Positions 50,825 through 60,125 are shown, counted from the stretch's first letter. The stretch is 64,000 bases of DNA from VRUE01 sp963705635 (GCA_963705635.1 CAVPKH010000001.1:682001-746000), one strand, 5' to 3'. Numbers and translations are program-made. The notes: a model not told the origin generated them from the letters alone.

Positions 50825-51574
50825 ATGACGGAGCTGACCGACAGGCAGGCCGAGCTGTGCGAGAGCAGTAAGACCGACTACTCCGACCTACGCGCCTTCT
50901 TCATCAACTGCACGCTGAAGCGCAGCCCCGAGGTCTCCAACACCCAGGGACTGATGGACATCTCGATCGAGATCATGCGTCGCAACGGGGTCGCGGTCGA
51001 GTGCATCCGCGCGGTCGACCACGAGATCGCCACCGGCGTCTGGCCTGACATGACCGAGCACGGTTGGGACAAAGACGAGTGGCCGGCGATCTTCGAGCAG
51101 GTGATGGCGGCCGACATCCTCGTCCTCGGCATGTCGATCTGGCTGGGGGAGAAGTCCTCGGTGGCGACCCAGATCGTCGAGCGGCTCTACGGCAACTCTC
51201 ACCTGCTCAACGACGACGGCCAGTACGCCTACTACGGCCGCGTCGGCGGCTGCCTGGTGACCGGCAACGAGGACGGCGTCAAGCACTGCGCGATGAACAC
51301 CCTCTACTCGCTGCAGCACCTCGGCTACGTGATCCCGCCGCAGGCCGACTCGGGCTGGATCGGCGAGGCGGGCCCAGGCCCCTCATACCTCGACGAGGGC
51401 TCCGGTGGTCCGGAGAACGACTTCACCAACCGCAACACCACCTTCGCCGCCTGGAACATGCTCCACCTGGCGCGGATCCTCAAGGACGCCGGCGGCATCC
51501 CCGCCCACGGCAACCAGCGCACCGCCTGGGACGCGGGCTGTCGCACCGACTTCCCCAATCCCGAGCATCGCTGA
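50825..51574 (+). CDS. Flavodoxin-like NAD(P)H-dependent oxidoreductase
   Basis: The 249-residue protein has the flavodoxin/FMN-reductase fold. Residues 20-50 hold the phosphate-binding strand (FFINCTLKRSPEVSNTQGLM) and 95-125 hold ADILVLGMSIWLGEKSSVAT. FMN and NAD(P)H are the expected cofactors. The gene is 66 bases behind the monooxygenase gene and may share its transcript. GAGGAG precedes the ATG. Confidence 0.8.
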   Translation: MTELTDRQAELCESSKTDYSDLRAFFINCTLKRSPEVSNTQGLMDISIEIMRRNGVAVECIRAVDHEIATGVWPDMTEHGWDKDEWPAIFEQVMAADILVLGMSIWLGEKSSVATQIVERLYGNSHLLNDDGQYAYYGRVGGCLVTGNEDGVKHCAMNTLYSLQHLGYVIPPQADSGWIGEAGPGPSYLDEGSGGPENDFTNRNTTFAAWNMLHLARILKDAGGIPAHGNQRTAWDAGCRTDFPNPEHR

Positions 51575-51578
51575 CGGG

Positions 51579-51680
51579 TTAGCTGCCGCCGCCGCATCCC
51601 CCGCCGCCGCAGCCGCCACCCGAGCAGCTCGATGAAGCAACCGCCGATGCAGCCCGATCCGCTTCTCGGCGGCGCTCCAT
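51579..51680 (-). CDS. Tiny Gly/Cys-rich peptide
   Basis: A 33-residue frame starts MERRREADRAAS and ends in a glycine-cysteine tail (SSSCSGGGCGGGGCGGGS). A perfect GGAGG lies six bases upstream of its ATG, which argues it is translated. Similar tails close some larger bacterial membrane proteins, so it could be a remnant. No peptide-modifying enzyme is encoded nearby. The strand is opposite to the upstream flavodoxin-like gene. Confidence 0.4.
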   Translation of the reverse strand: MERRREADRAASAVASSSCSGGGCGGGGCGGGS

Positions 51681-51818
51681 CCGCAGCCTCCGTTCAGATC
51701 CTGCCCGCGGATCGCGGCCGGAAATAGCCCTCTGTCGGAGCTAAAAGGTCAAGTCCCTTGGAGTCGAGCGACGCATCCGCGTTTCACCCCACCCCAGCGT
51801 GGTGAATGTCGGCTGCGC

Positions 51819-52625
51819 TCAACTGGCCTCGGGGAGCAGCGCGATCGCCCGGCCGGGGGCGCCGCTGGCGGTGGCGACCTTGATCGGGAGGAAGACGAAG
51901 GAGGCGCCGCGGGCGGGGAGGCGGTCGAGGTTGGTGAGCATCTCGACGAAGAGCATCGCGCGGCTGAGGCCGGCGCGGTGGACCTCGTTGCCCTCCTCGG
52001 CGGAGCCCATGCTCGGCGCGTCGATGCCGATCGTGCTGACGCCACGCTCGTGCAGGAAGACGGCGACCGCGGCCTCGGGTGCGGGCCAGGCGGGGCGCGA
52101 CTGCAGCACCACCGGCTCGTGCACGAAAGCCCGGCCGGCCTCGCCGCTGACGTAGTGCTTCGACCAGCCGGTGTGGAGGAGCGCGATGTCGCCCGGTTGG
52201 AAGCGGCCGTGCTCAGCCTCCCAGGCTTCGAGGTGGGCGACCGTGATCGGCGGGCTGGCGCCGGGCTCGGCCTGCCCGTCGAGCTGGCTCAGGTCGACGA
52301 CGGCGGCCGGCCCGATCAGCTTCGAGAGGTCGAGCTTCTCGGCGCTGGCCTCACCCAGCGGCCCCGCATCCGGCAGCTCGGAGCCGGGTGGCGGGATGTA
52401 GTGGGAGGGCGCGTCGACGTGGGTGCCGGCGTGCTCGTCGATGATGATGAAGTGGGTGACGTAGGGGCCGAGCGAGCAGCTGCTGGCGCCGCTGGGCAGC
52501 TCTGCCTCCTCGTGCCAGCTCCAGTTCTTGTGGGCGAACGGCATGTGCTCGGGCCAGGTCCCCGGCAGGTGCTCGGAGAGCGTGACCGAGAGGTCGACGA
52601 GCTTGTCCGCATCCGCTTCGATCAA
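51819..52625 (-). CDS. Cyclase-family (kynurenine-formamidase-like) hydrolase
   Basis: The 268-residue protein has the metal-binding motif of the family, DEHAGTHVDAPSHY, near residue 65. GDIALLHTGWSKHY and VSTIGIDAPSMGSAEEGNEV follow. The family includes kynurenine formamidase and many cyclase-like hydrolases. The substrate is not known. It is downstream of the exonuclease gene on the same strand. Confidence 0.85.
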   Translation of the reverse strand: MIEADADKLVDLSVTLSEHLPGTWPEHMPFAHKNWSWHEEAELPSGASSCSLGPYVTHFIIIDEHAGTHVDAPSHYIPPPGSELPDAGPLGEASAEKLDLSKLIGPAAVVDLSQLDGQAEPGASPPITVAHLEAWEAEHGRFQPGDIALLHTGWSKHYVSGEAGRAFVHEPVVLQSRPAWPAPEAAVAVFLHERGVSTIGIDAPSMGSAEEGNEVHRAGLSRAMLFVEMLTNLDRLPARGASFVFLPIKVATASGAPGRAIALLPEAS

Positions 52626-52655
52626 GTTCCTCGAAGTAGTAGCACGGAATTGCGC

Positions 52656-53519
52656 TCAGGCTTCGGCGAGGAGCCGCTCGGCGAGGCGGTTCATGCCGCG
52701 CTCGCCCGCGGCCCCGGCGGCGCCGGCCCAGTCGGTCTCGCGGTCGGGCGGCGGCGCGACGCCGGCGTCGCGCAGGGTGGCGATGTCCTTGAAGGCGCGC
52801 AGGTCGTCGGCGGCCTCGATCAGGGCGCCGCGCAGGGCGGGCCGGCGCTCGCGGATCGCGTTGTCGAGCACTCCCTCCAGTGAGCCGTGGCGGCGCAGCA
52901 GCTCGGCCGCGGTCTTCGGGCCGACGCCCTTGGCGCCCGGCAGGCCGTCGGAGGGGTCGCCGCGCAGGGCGATGAAGTCCGGCACCAGCTCGGGCCCGAT
53001 TCCGTAGCGGCGCTCGACCTCCGCCGGCGTGACCTCTTCGGCGCCTTTGCCTTTGCTCCCCGTCTTCACGTAGAGCACGGTGACCCGCTCGGCCGCGCAC
53101 TGGTACATGTCGCGGTCGCCGGTCATCAGCAGCGCTCGCCCGCCCGCCTTCGCCTCGCGGCGGGCGTAGGTGCCGAGCAGGTCGTCGGCCTCGAGCGAGT
53201 CGCTCGTCGCCACGACCCAGCCGAAGGCCTCGAAGAAGTCGCGGCAGGCGACGAACTGCGGCGCCAGCTCGTCGGGCATCGCCGCCTCGCGCTCGGCGTG
53301 GTAGGCGGGGTAGAGCTCGGTTCGGTAGGAGGCGGCGTCGGGGCCGAAGCAGAGGACGACGGCGCGGGGCTGGTGGATTTCGATCTCGCGCAGGACGAGG
53401 TTGGCGGTGCCGAGCAGGGCGTTGACCGGCTCGCCGTCGCTGCCCACGATCGTCTTCGGCAGCGCGTAGAAGGCACGGAAGAGCAGCGAGGGCGTGTCGA
53501 CTACGAGCAGCGGCTTCAT
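52656..53519 (-). CDS. 5'-3' exonuclease (FEN/PolA-N-like)
   Basis: The 287-residue stand-alone exonuclease has the acidic metal sites: VDTPSLLFRAFYAL, EADDLLGTYARR, LLMTGDRDMYQC and PDFIALRGDPSDGLPGAKGV. A helix-hairpin-helix segment (GVGPKTAAELLRRHG) binds DNA. It removes flaps and RNA primers in replication and repair. It resembles the N-terminal domain of DNA polymerase I, here without the polymerase. Confidence 0.9.
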   Translation of the reverse strand: MKPLLVVDTPSLLFRAFYALPKTIVGSDGEPVNALLGTANLVLREIEIHQPRAVVLCFGPDAASYRTELYPAYHAEREAAMPDELAPQFVACRDFFEAFGWVVATSDSLEADDLLGTYARREAKAGGRALLMTGDRDMYQCAAERVTVLYVKTGSKGKGAEEVTPAEVERRYGIGPELVPDFIALRGDPSDGLPGAKGVGPKTAAELLRRHGSLEGVLDNAIRERRPALRGALIEAADDLRAFKDIATLRDAGVAPPPDRETDWAGAAGAAGERGMNRLAERLLAEA

Positions 53520-53610
53520 CACCGCAACTCTAAGCACATCGCTTGCCCGCGCGCGACGCTGTTTCGGATTTTGTCTTTGCGAGGGGGTACTGTGCTCGAG
53601 GGCGGAGCAG

Positions 53611-54459
53611 ATGGGGCGTTCCAGTAAAAAGACAGGGCCGATGCGGCGCGTGTCAGACGCGCGATTGTCGCGCTGGCAGTCTTGGGCGGTGATTGCCAGT
53701 GTCGCACTTGCGTTCGCGATCTGGCTGGCCCCCAACCCCTTCGACGACGATGGGGGGTCCCGCGTCGAAAGCGCTCCGCGCGCCTCTCATCTCGAGCCCG
53801 TAAGCATGACGGTGCGAGAAATCCATAAGCCCTACCAACGCCATGCGCGACTGGAGGTAACGTTTCACAACACCGGCGGTCAGCTGGTGGTGGTCAGCGA
53901 AGCGCGAGTCAGGATCCGTCGTGTGTATGAGCTGCGCCCGTGCTTCCCTCAGGGGGATCTTCCTCTGAGCAATACCTACGGGGTTCTGCTGCCCATCGAT
54001 GCCCGTCCCGGTGCGCTCGTCAGGGTGCCGCTGCACCAGCAGATCGGCGCCGATGAAGCCGATCGCTTCGGAATCCTGTTCGGCGCCAGAGCGAACGGCA
54101 AGAGGGAGGTAGAGGGCACGTATCTGTTCGAGCTCGATATTGCGCTCGTCACCGATGGACCGCGAAGCCCCATGTCGCTTGGGCAGGCGCTCGTGTCGCT
54201 TCCCGAGCTGCCGTATCCAGGCAACTACTACTGGGGCGATAAAACCGCCGAATTCATCGCTGTCACTTACCCGCACATTCAGGGCAAGCGCTCTTTCCGA
54301 AGGCATTCGATGCCGTGCTGGAAAAGGAACACCACCACCCTGCGCAATGCTCTCTCCGGCCCGGCTGTGCGTTCCCCCGAGCTCGGGGCCATATCCGAGA
54401 CGCTGGTGGCACCGTCCATCTCCGCCATCTACGCACTCGAACAGCTCTCTTCCGGCTAG
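53611..54459 (+). CDS. Membrane-anchored protein of unknown function
   Basis: The 282-residue protein has one N-terminal membrane segment (WQSWAVIASVALAFAIWLAP) and an exported beta-rich domain (ARLEVTFHNTGGQLVVVSEA) recalling DUF4352-type proteins. A TAG at 54457 ends it, but coding-like sequence in the same frame continues to 54675. A TACTGT box lies near 53587, and GGCGGAG serves as a possible ribosome binding site. Confidence 0.6.
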   Translation: MGRSSKKTGPMRRVSDARLSRWQSWAVIASVALAFAIWLAPNPFDDDGGSRVESAPRASHLEPVSMTVREIHKPYQRHARLEVTFHNTGGQLVVVSEARVRIRRVYELRPCFPQGDLPLSNTYGVLLPIDARPGALVRVPLHQQIGADEADRFGILFGARANGKREVEGTYLFELDIALVTDGPRSPMSLGQALVSLPELPYPGNYYWGDKTAEFIAVTYPHIQGKRSFRRHSMPCWKRNTTTLRNALSGPAVRSPELGAISETLVAPSISAIYALEQLSSG

Positions 54460-54675
54460 GCCTCCAGTACATGGGAGTGGCCCCGGGTCGCGCGGCCTCG
54501 GTCACCCGTCTACGCGCTGGATGAAGGCGGCAAGCCGCCCCGCGAGGGGACCGAGCTGGTCATCCTGCGCGTCGCCCACAACAGCGGCGGTCGTCGAGGA
54601 CCTGTGCGGAAAGCGCTGCCTGGCACCGGCAGCGAGGTTGAGGCAGCGGCTGCACTACGGTTAGCGCCGCAGTGA
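54460..54675 (+). pseudogene. Same-frame coding extension past a stop
   Basis: After the TAG the frame reads VYALDEGGKPPREGTELVIL then RVAHNSGGRRGPVRKALPGT, and stops at a TGA overlapping the GTG of the next gene. It has no start codon of its own. It may be the end of a protein whose N-terminal part was joined to the 53611 gene, or the natural C-terminus beyond a premature stop. Confidence 0.4.
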
Positions 54676-55439
54676 CTGACAGGGCTCTCGACATCAAGGA
54701 TCTGGTCAAGCGCTACCCGACCGGGGTGGAGGCGCTGCGCGGCGTCTCGCTGGAGATCAAGGCGGGCGAGTTCTTCGCGCTGCTGGGGCCGAACGGGGCC
54801 GGCAAGTCGACGCTGATCCATTGCACGACCGGGCTGGCGCAGCCGACTTCGGGGGCGATCGAGGTCTTTGGCCACGACGCAATCGGCGATTACGGCGAGG
54901 CGCGCCAGGCGGTTGGGCTCGCTCCGCAGGAGCTCAACATCGACTGGTTCCTGACGGTCGAGGAGACGCTCGACTACCACGCCGGCTACTTCGGCATGCC
55001 CAAGCGCGAGCGCCGCGAGCGGACCAAAGAGCTGCTGGAGACCTTCTCGCTGACCGAGAAGCGCGACGAACGCACCCGCACTCTCTCCGGCGGGATGAAG
55101 CGGCGCCTGATCCTGGCCCGGGCGATGATGCACCGGCCGCGCCTGTTGATCCTCGACGAGCCCACCGCCGGCGTCGACGTCGAGCTGCGGCTGGAGCTCT
55201 GGCACTACATGCAGCGGATCAACGGCGAGGGGACGACGATCCTGCTCACCACGCACTACCTGGAGGAGGCGGAGCAGCTCTGCGACCGCGTCGCCTTCAT
55301 CAACGACGGCCAGATCGTCGGCGAGGGGTCGAGCTCGGAGCTTGCCGCCCGCTACGGCGTCGCCAACCTCGAGGACGCCTACCTGGCGCTGGTCGGGCGC
55401 AACGAGCTCTCGCGCTCGAAGATCGAGGTCGCCTCGTGA
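54672..55439 (+). CDS. ABC-2-type transporter ATP-binding protein
   Basis: The 255-residue protein has Walker A LLGPNGAGKSTLIHC, the signature RTLSGGMKRRLILARAM and Walker B LLILDEPTAGVDVE. It powers an ABC-2 exporter. GTG 54672 overlaps the preceding stop. The permease gene follows 67 bases later. The cargo is unknown. Confidence 0.95.
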   Translation: MTDRALDIKDLVKRYPTGVEALRGVSLEIKAGEFFALLGPNGAGKSTLIHCTTGLAQPTSGAIEVFGHDAIGDYGEARQAVGLAPQELNIDWFLTVEETLDYHAGYFGMPKRERRERTKELLETFSLTEKRDERTRTLSGGMKRRLILARAMMHRPRLLILDEPTAGVDVELRLELWHYMQRINGEGTTILLTTHYLEEAEQLCDRVAFINDGQIVGEGSSSELAARYGVANLEDAYLALVGRNELSRSKIEVAS

Positions 55440-55506
55440 GCGCCCAAATCGTCACGGTGACTTCCGGGCGTTCGAATCCGTGGCGCTTTGGGCGCGAGGC
55501 ATTGTC

Positions 55507-56274
55507 GTGAGCGCGGCGCAGATTCGCTTCGCCACGCTCTGGCGCCGCGAGGTCAACCGCTTCATGAAGATCAAGAAGCAGACGCTGGGCGCGCCGCTGC
55601 TGGAAACCTTCCTCTACATCTCGGTCTTCGGCGCCGCCCTCGGCTCGCGGATCAAGCAGCTGCACGGGATCGATTACGTCGTCTTCGTCATCCCCGGCCT
55701 GATCATGATGTCGTTCTCGATCAACGCCTTCGCCAACAACTCCTCCTCGATCCTGCAGCAGAAGTTCCAGGGGGCGATCCAGGACCAGCTCTCCTCTCCC
55801 GCCTCGCCGCTGGAGCTGCTGCTCGCCTTCACCTTCGGCGGCTTCATGCGCGGGCTGATCGTCGCCGGGCTGACCTTCATCGCCGCCTCGCTCCTGGTCG
55901 ATCTCCCGGTCGAACACGTCCTCGTCCTGATCCCGTCGCTGTTCCTCGTCGGCTTCTTCTTCTCGCAGCTCGGGGTGCTGACCGGCGTGCGGGCGGAGCA
56001 GTTCGACGACGTCGCCTTCGTCCAGACCTTCGTCCTCACACCCCTGATCTTCCTCGGCGGCGTCTTCTACTCGGCGACGCTGCTGCCGCAGCCGTTCGAG
56101 ACCCTGACCCACTTCAACCCGATCTACTACATGATCAACCTGGTCCGCTACGGCTTCGTCGGCTTCAGCGAAGTCAGCATCCCGCTCTCGCTGCTGGCCC
56201 TCACCGGCGCCACGGCCGCCCTCTTCGCGGTCAACCTGCGCCTCTTCTCGCGCGGCTATCGCCTGCGCGCGTAG
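55507..56274 (+). CDS. ABC-2-type transporter permease
   Basis: The 255-residue protein has about six membrane helices (IDYVVFVIPGLIMMSFSINA; VLVLIPSLFLVGFFFSQLGV) and the conserved NPIYYMINLVRYGFVG. It forms the export channel with the ATPase encoded just before. GTG 55507 is the first start in frame that keeps the full N-terminus. The last codon is followed at once by the STAS gene on the other strand. Confidence 0.9.
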   Translation: MSAAQIRFATLWRREVNRFMKIKKQTLGAPLLETFLYISVFGAALGSRIKQLHGIDYVVFVIPGLIMMSFSINAFANNSSSILQQKFQGAIQDQLSSPASPLELLLAFTFGGFMRGLIVAGLTFIAASLLVDLPVEHVLVLIPSLFLVGFFFSQLGVLTGVRAEQFDDVAFVQTFVLTPLIFLGGVFYSATLLPQPFETLTHFNPIYYMINLVRYGFVGFSEVSIPLSLLALTGATAALFAVNLRLFSRGYRLRA

Positions 56275-56622
56275 TTAGCTCGGGTCGGCGAGCGGCAGGC
56301 GCTTGGCCAGGCCGGTCAGCTCGAGCACGCGGGTCACCGCGGGCGAGGTGCTGGGCACGAACCGCACCCTGTCCTCGCCCTCGTCGCGACCGAGTGCCGA
56401 GACCAGCAGGGCGATCCCGGTGGAGTCGATGAACTCCAGCTCCTGCATGTCGATGACGACCTGGGCGCCGTTGGCGCCAAGGGCGTTGTCCAGCGCGGCT
56501 TCGGCGGTAGCCGCGTTGGCGAGGTCGAGCTCTCCGCAGAGGGAGATCACGCGCGTGTCGCCGTCATTCGCCGTGCGAACGACGAGCGTGCCATCGACGA
56601 TGTCACCTTGATCGCTGAACAA
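56275..56622 (-). CDS. STAS-domain anti-sigma factor antagonist
   Basis: This 115-residue protein has the STAS fold with ISLCGELDLANAATAEAALD and the phosphorylatable-serine region VIDMQELEFIDSTGIALLVS (DSTG). It is the SpoIIAA/RsbV type that is switched by a kinase in general stress control. Its kinase is not in the window. It is convergent with the permease gene. Confidence 0.9.
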   Translation of the reverse strand: MFSDQGDIVDGTLVVRTANDGDTRVISLCGELDLANAATAEAALDNALGANGAQVVIDMQELEFIDSTGIALLVSALGRDEGEDRVRFVPSTSPAVTRVLELTGLAKRLPLADPS

Positions 56623-56736
56623 AGTCCCCTCCCCTGTTCATGAGCCTACGGTAGTTGTGATTGCCGCGCGCGGTTCGAGGGTATCCGTATCTGTCGCGGA
56701 TAGGCAAGGACAGAGCGCTATGGCAACGGAGGCTTG

Positions 56737-57717
56737 ATGGAGAAGAGAATGCTGGGTAGTCGCAGCTTGGAGGTATCGATCCTGGGGCTGGGCTGCATGG
56801 GGATGTCGGAGTTCTACGGCGCGGCTGACGAGGCGGAGGCGACGGCGACGATCGAGCTTGCCCTGGAGCTCGGGGTCAGCTTCCTCGACACGGCGGACAT
56901 GTACGGGCCGTTCACCAACGAGGAGCTGGTCGGCAAGGCGATCGCGGGCAGGCGCGACGAGGTGGTGCTGGCGACGAAGTTCGGCAACGTGCGCGGGCCG
57001 GGCGGCGAGCGCCTCGGCGTCCGCGGTGACGCCGACTACGTGCGCGAGTGCTGCGAGGCCTCGCTGCGGCGGCTCGGCACCGAGACGATTGACCTCTATT
57101 ACCAGCACCGGGTCGACCCCGACGTGCCGATCGAGGAGACGGTGGGGGCGATGGCGGAGCTCGTCACGGAGGGCAAGGTGCGCCACCTGGGCCTCTCCGA
57201 GGCGGCGCCGGAGACGATCCGCCGCGCCCACGCAACCCACCCGATCACGGCGCTGCAGACCGAGTACTCGCTTTGGAGCCGCGACCCGGAGGACGAAGTC
57301 CTGCCGACGCTGCGCGACCTCGACATCGGCTTCGTCCCATACAGCCCGCTCGGCCGCGGCTTCCTCACCGGTCGCTTCCGCTCGGTCGAGGACCTGCCCG
57401 AGGACGATTTTCGCCGCGACAGCCCGCGCTTCCAGCGCGAGAACCTCGATCGCAACCTGGAGCTGCTCGATCGGGTCGAGGAGATCGCCGAGGAGAAGGG
57501 CGTGACCGCCGGTCAGCTGGCGCTCGCCTGGGTGCTTGCCCAGGGCGAGGACATCGTTCCGATCCCGGGCACCAAGCATCGTCACTACCTCGCGCAGAAC
57601 GTCGCAGCCGCCGAGATCGAGCTCAGCGCCACCGACCTGGGTCGCCTCGCCGAGGCCGCCCCCCACGGTGCCGCGGCCGGCGATCGCTACGCCGACATGT
57701 CGCTCGTCGACCTCTGA
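56737..57717 (+). CDS. Aldo/keto reductase
   Basis: The 326-residue TIM-barrel reductase has the catalytic set: FLDTADMYGPFTNEELVGKA (Asp and Tyr), EVVLATKFGNVRGP (Lys) and LYYQHRVDPDVPIEETVGAM (His). The cofactor-binding end VPIPGTKHRHYLAQNVAA is present. GGAGG precedes ATG 56737; a TTG three bases before is also open. The substrate is unknown. Confidence 0.9.
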   Translation: MEKRMLGSRSLEVSILGLGCMGMSEFYGAADEAEATATIELALELGVSFLDTADMYGPFTNEELVGKAIAGRRDEVVLATKFGNVRGPGGERLGVRGDADYVRECCEASLRRLGTETIDLYYQHRVDPDVPIEETVGAMAELVTEGKVRHLGLSEAAPETIRRAHATHPITALQTEYSLWSRDPEDEVLPTLRDLDIGFVPYSPLGRGFLTGRFRSVEDLPEDDFRRDSPRFQRENLDRNLELLDRVEEIAEEKGVTAGQLALAWVLAQGEDIVPIPGTKHRHYLAQNVAAAEIELSATDLGRLAEAAPHGAAAGDRYADMSLVDL

Positions 57718-57719
57718 TT

Positions 57720-57770
57720 CCACGAGACCGTCTCAGCCCGCCATATACACGGACTGAGACGGTTTCGTGG
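57720..57770. terminator. Large inverted repeat, likely bidirectional terminator
   Basis: Seventeen-base arms CCACGAGACCGTCTCAG and CTGAGACGGTTTCGTGG (16 of 17 pairs) with a 17-base loop lie between the convergent aldo/keto reductase and carboxyltransferase genes. There is no T run, so the termination mode is uncertain. Confidence 0.45.
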
Positions 57771-57790
57771 TCGAGGTGGGAGCGCGGGGC

Positions 57791-59383
57791 TTACCAGGCG
57801 TCGACGAAGCGCCTCTCGCCCCGCGCTGGCTCACGCGGCTCGGCGGCGGCGAGGGTGGAGGCGATCACCGATCGGGTCTCGGCGGGGTCGATCACGTCGT
57901 CGATCTCGAAGAGGGCGGCGGCGTTGAGGGCCTTCGCGTTCTCTTCGGCGGCGGCGGTGAGGTCGCGGATTCGGCGCTCGCGCTCGCCGTCGTCCCCGAT
58001 CGCCTCCAGCTCCTTGCGCAGGGCGAGCTTGACCGCGCCTTCCAGCCCCATCGGCCCCAGGTGCGCCGACGGCCAGGCAACCGTGAGCAGCGGCTCGTGC
58101 ATGCTGCCGCCGACCATCGCCTGGGCGCCGAGGCCGTAACCGCGGCGCAGGATCACGGCGACGAGCGGGACGCGGAGCGCCGCGCCCGCGATCAGCAGTC
58201 GCGAGGCATGGCGGACCAGGCCCGTCGCCTCGGCCTCCGGGCCGACCATCATTCCGGGGGTGTCGAGGAGCGAGACGACCGGCAGATCGAAGCTGTCGCA
58301 GAGCTGCAGGAAGCGCGCCGCCTTGTCGGCGGCGGCGCTGGTGATCGCGCCGGCCATGTGGCGGGTGTCGTTGGCGATCACCCCGACCGCCCGCCCCTCG
58401 ATGCGGGCCAGCGCCGTCACCATCTCCGCCGCGAAGCGCTCGCGCAGGAAGGTCACCGATCCCTCGTCGGCCAGCGTCTCGATGATCGGCTGCACCGCGT
58501 AGGCACGGCGCTGGCCCTCGGGCACGGCGCCGCGCAGCGCCGCCTGGTCGGGCTCGGCGCCGGGCGTGGTGGTCCCCTGGAAGTAGGCGAGGAGGCGCTT
58601 GGTCGCGGCGGTCGCGGCGGCCTCGTCGGCGACGACCAGGTCGACGACGCCGTTGGCGGCCTGGGTCGCGATTGGTCCCACCTCGTCCGGGTCCACCTTG
58701 CCGAGGCCGCCACCCTCGATCATCGCCGGGCCGCCCATTCCCAGGGAGACGTTCTCGGTCGCGACGATCAGGTCCGAGCAGCCGGCGATCACCGCGTTGC
58801 CGGCGAAGCAGCGGCCGGCGACGACGGCGATGCGGGGCACGAGCCCCGAGAGGCGCGCCCAGAGGGCGAAGGCGCGGGTATCGAGCGCCGAGACGACGGG
58901 GTAGTCGGTGTCTCCGGGGCGCCCGCCGCCGCCCTCGGCGAAGAAGACGGTGGGAAGGCGCATGCGCTCGATCAGCTCGAAGAGGCGGTCCTTCTTGCGG
59001 TGGCCGAGGGCGCCCTGGGTGCCGGCGAGGACCGTGTAGTCGTAGGAGAGCACCGCGCAGGCGCTGCGGGCGCCGAAGAGCTCGCCGTTGACGCGCGCCG
59101 TCCCCGCCACCAGCCCGTCCGCGGGCGTGCGGGCGATCAGCTCCTCGACCTCGCGCCGTCCCCGCTGCGCGGCGATCGCGAAGCGGCCGTACTCGACGAA
59201 TGAGCCGGGATCGACGAGGTCGCCGATGTTCTCGCGCGCCGTGCGGCCACCGCGCGAGCGTCGCCGCTCGACGGCTTCGTGGCGCGCCGCATCGCCGGTC
59301 AGCGCCCGCCGCCGCAGCACCTCGGCGAGGTCCTCGCGCTCACCCGGGCCGCCGTCTCCCTCCCCTGCGGGCATGCCCGGCAT
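57791..59383 (-). CDS. Acyl-CoA carboxyltransferase subunit
   Basis: The 530-residue protein has the two halves of a biotin-dependent carboxyltransferase: LAEVLRRRALTGDAARHEAV and FVEYGRFAIAAQRGRREVEE in the N-half, and FLQLCDSFDLPVVSLLDTPG in the C-half. It moves carboxyl from biotin to an acyl-CoA (propionyl- or methylcrotonyl-type). The biotin carboxylase partner is not in the window. ATG 59383 is chosen (MPGMPAGEG). Confidence 0.85.
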   Translation of the reverse strand: MPGMPAGEGDGGPGEREDLAEVLRRRALTGDAARHEAVERRRSRGGRTARENIGDLVDPGSFVEYGRFAIAAQRGRREVEELIARTPADGLVAGTARVNGELFGARSACAVLSYDYTVLAGTQGALGHRKKDRLFELIERMRLPTVFFAEGGGGRPGDTDYPVVSALDTRAFALWARLSGLVPRIAVVAGRCFAGNAVIAGCSDLIVATENVSLGMGGPAMIEGGGLGKVDPDEVGPIATQAANGVVDLVVADEAAATAATKRLLAYFQGTTTPGAEPDQAALRGAVPEGQRRAYAVQPIIETLADEGSVTFLRERFAAEMVTALARIEGRAVGVIANDTRHMAGAITSAAADKAARFLQLCDSFDLPVVSLLDTPGMMVGPEAEATGLVRHASRLLIAGAALRVPLVAVILRRGYGLGAQAMVGGSMHEPLLTVAWPSAHLGPMGLEGAVKLALRKELEAIGDDGERERRIRDLTAAAEENAKALNAAALFEIDDVIDPAETRSVIASTLAAAEPREPARGERRFVDAW

Positions 59384-59512
59384 GTTCCCAGACCTCGGGG
59401 CGCTTGCTCGTCGGGCGAGGCAGGCTTGATCGGCCGGCGCTTCCCATATACATTTTCTCGTCCATTCGTCCAGGCGCGCGGTGGAGAGGCCGGCGCTGAA
59501 AAGGAGAGAAAC

Positions 59513-60091
59513 TTGAAGCAGCGACTTTCCCGTGCGATGTCCGTTCGCACAACGATCGCGATCGCGTTGGGCTTGACGGCGTCGCTGGTGCTTGCACCTG
59601 CCCTCGCCAGCGGCGCCGACCCGGTCGACGCCGCCCACACCGTTGTGATCACCGCCAAAGGCGGGCTTCGCTTCGAAGCGCCGAAGACGATCGTCGCCGG
59701 CGAAGACCTGGAGGTGCTCAACAAGACCAACCCGAAACAGGTTGGCCCGCATACCTTCTCGCTGGTCACCAAGGGGTCGATCCCGGCGACGCCGAAAGCG
59801 CGCCAGACCTGCTTCACGCCCAAACACATCTGCATGGCGATCGCCCACTGGCACGGGACCAACGGCAATGGCCCGGTCACCAAGAACCCGACCAAAGCCG
59901 GCGTCGCCGGCTGGGACACGCTCGGCAGCGTCACCAAGGTGGGCGACTCCTGGTTCACCGGCGAAAAGAAATCGGGCACCTCGATCACCCAGCCGGTGAC
60001 TGCGGCTGCGGGCACGACGATCTACTTCATGTGCGCGATCCACCCGTTCATGCACGGCTCGATCGAAGTCCTGCCCCCGGCCGGTACCTAG
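59513..60091 (+). CDS. Secreted cupredoxin-like copper protein
   Basis: The 192-residue protein has a signal peptide after a TTG start (KQRLSRAMSVRTTIAIALGL). A beta-sandwich carries type 1 copper ligands: GPHTFSLV (His) and YFMCAIHPFMHG (Cys, His, Met). AAGGAG lies five to seven bases upstream. The multicopper oxidase gene follows; the two may exchange electrons. Confidence 0.85.
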   Translation: MKQRLSRAMSVRTTIAIALGLTASLVLAPALASGADPVDAAHTVVITAKGGLRFEAPKTIVAGEDLEVLNKTNPKQVGPHTFSLVTKGSIPATPKARQTCFTPKHICMAIAHWHGTNGNGPVTKNPTKAGVAGWDTLGSVTKVGDSWFTGEKKSGTSITQPVTAAAGTTIYFMCAIHPFMHGSIEVLPPAGT

Positions 60092-60125
60092 CAACACGGC
60101 TGGAAGTCCCTCAGACGCACCGCAC

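Noticed and set aside
57720..57770. Terminal inverted repeats of an insertion sequence
   Set aside because: The arms are only 17 bases apart with no transposase; the convergent gene layout fits a terminator.
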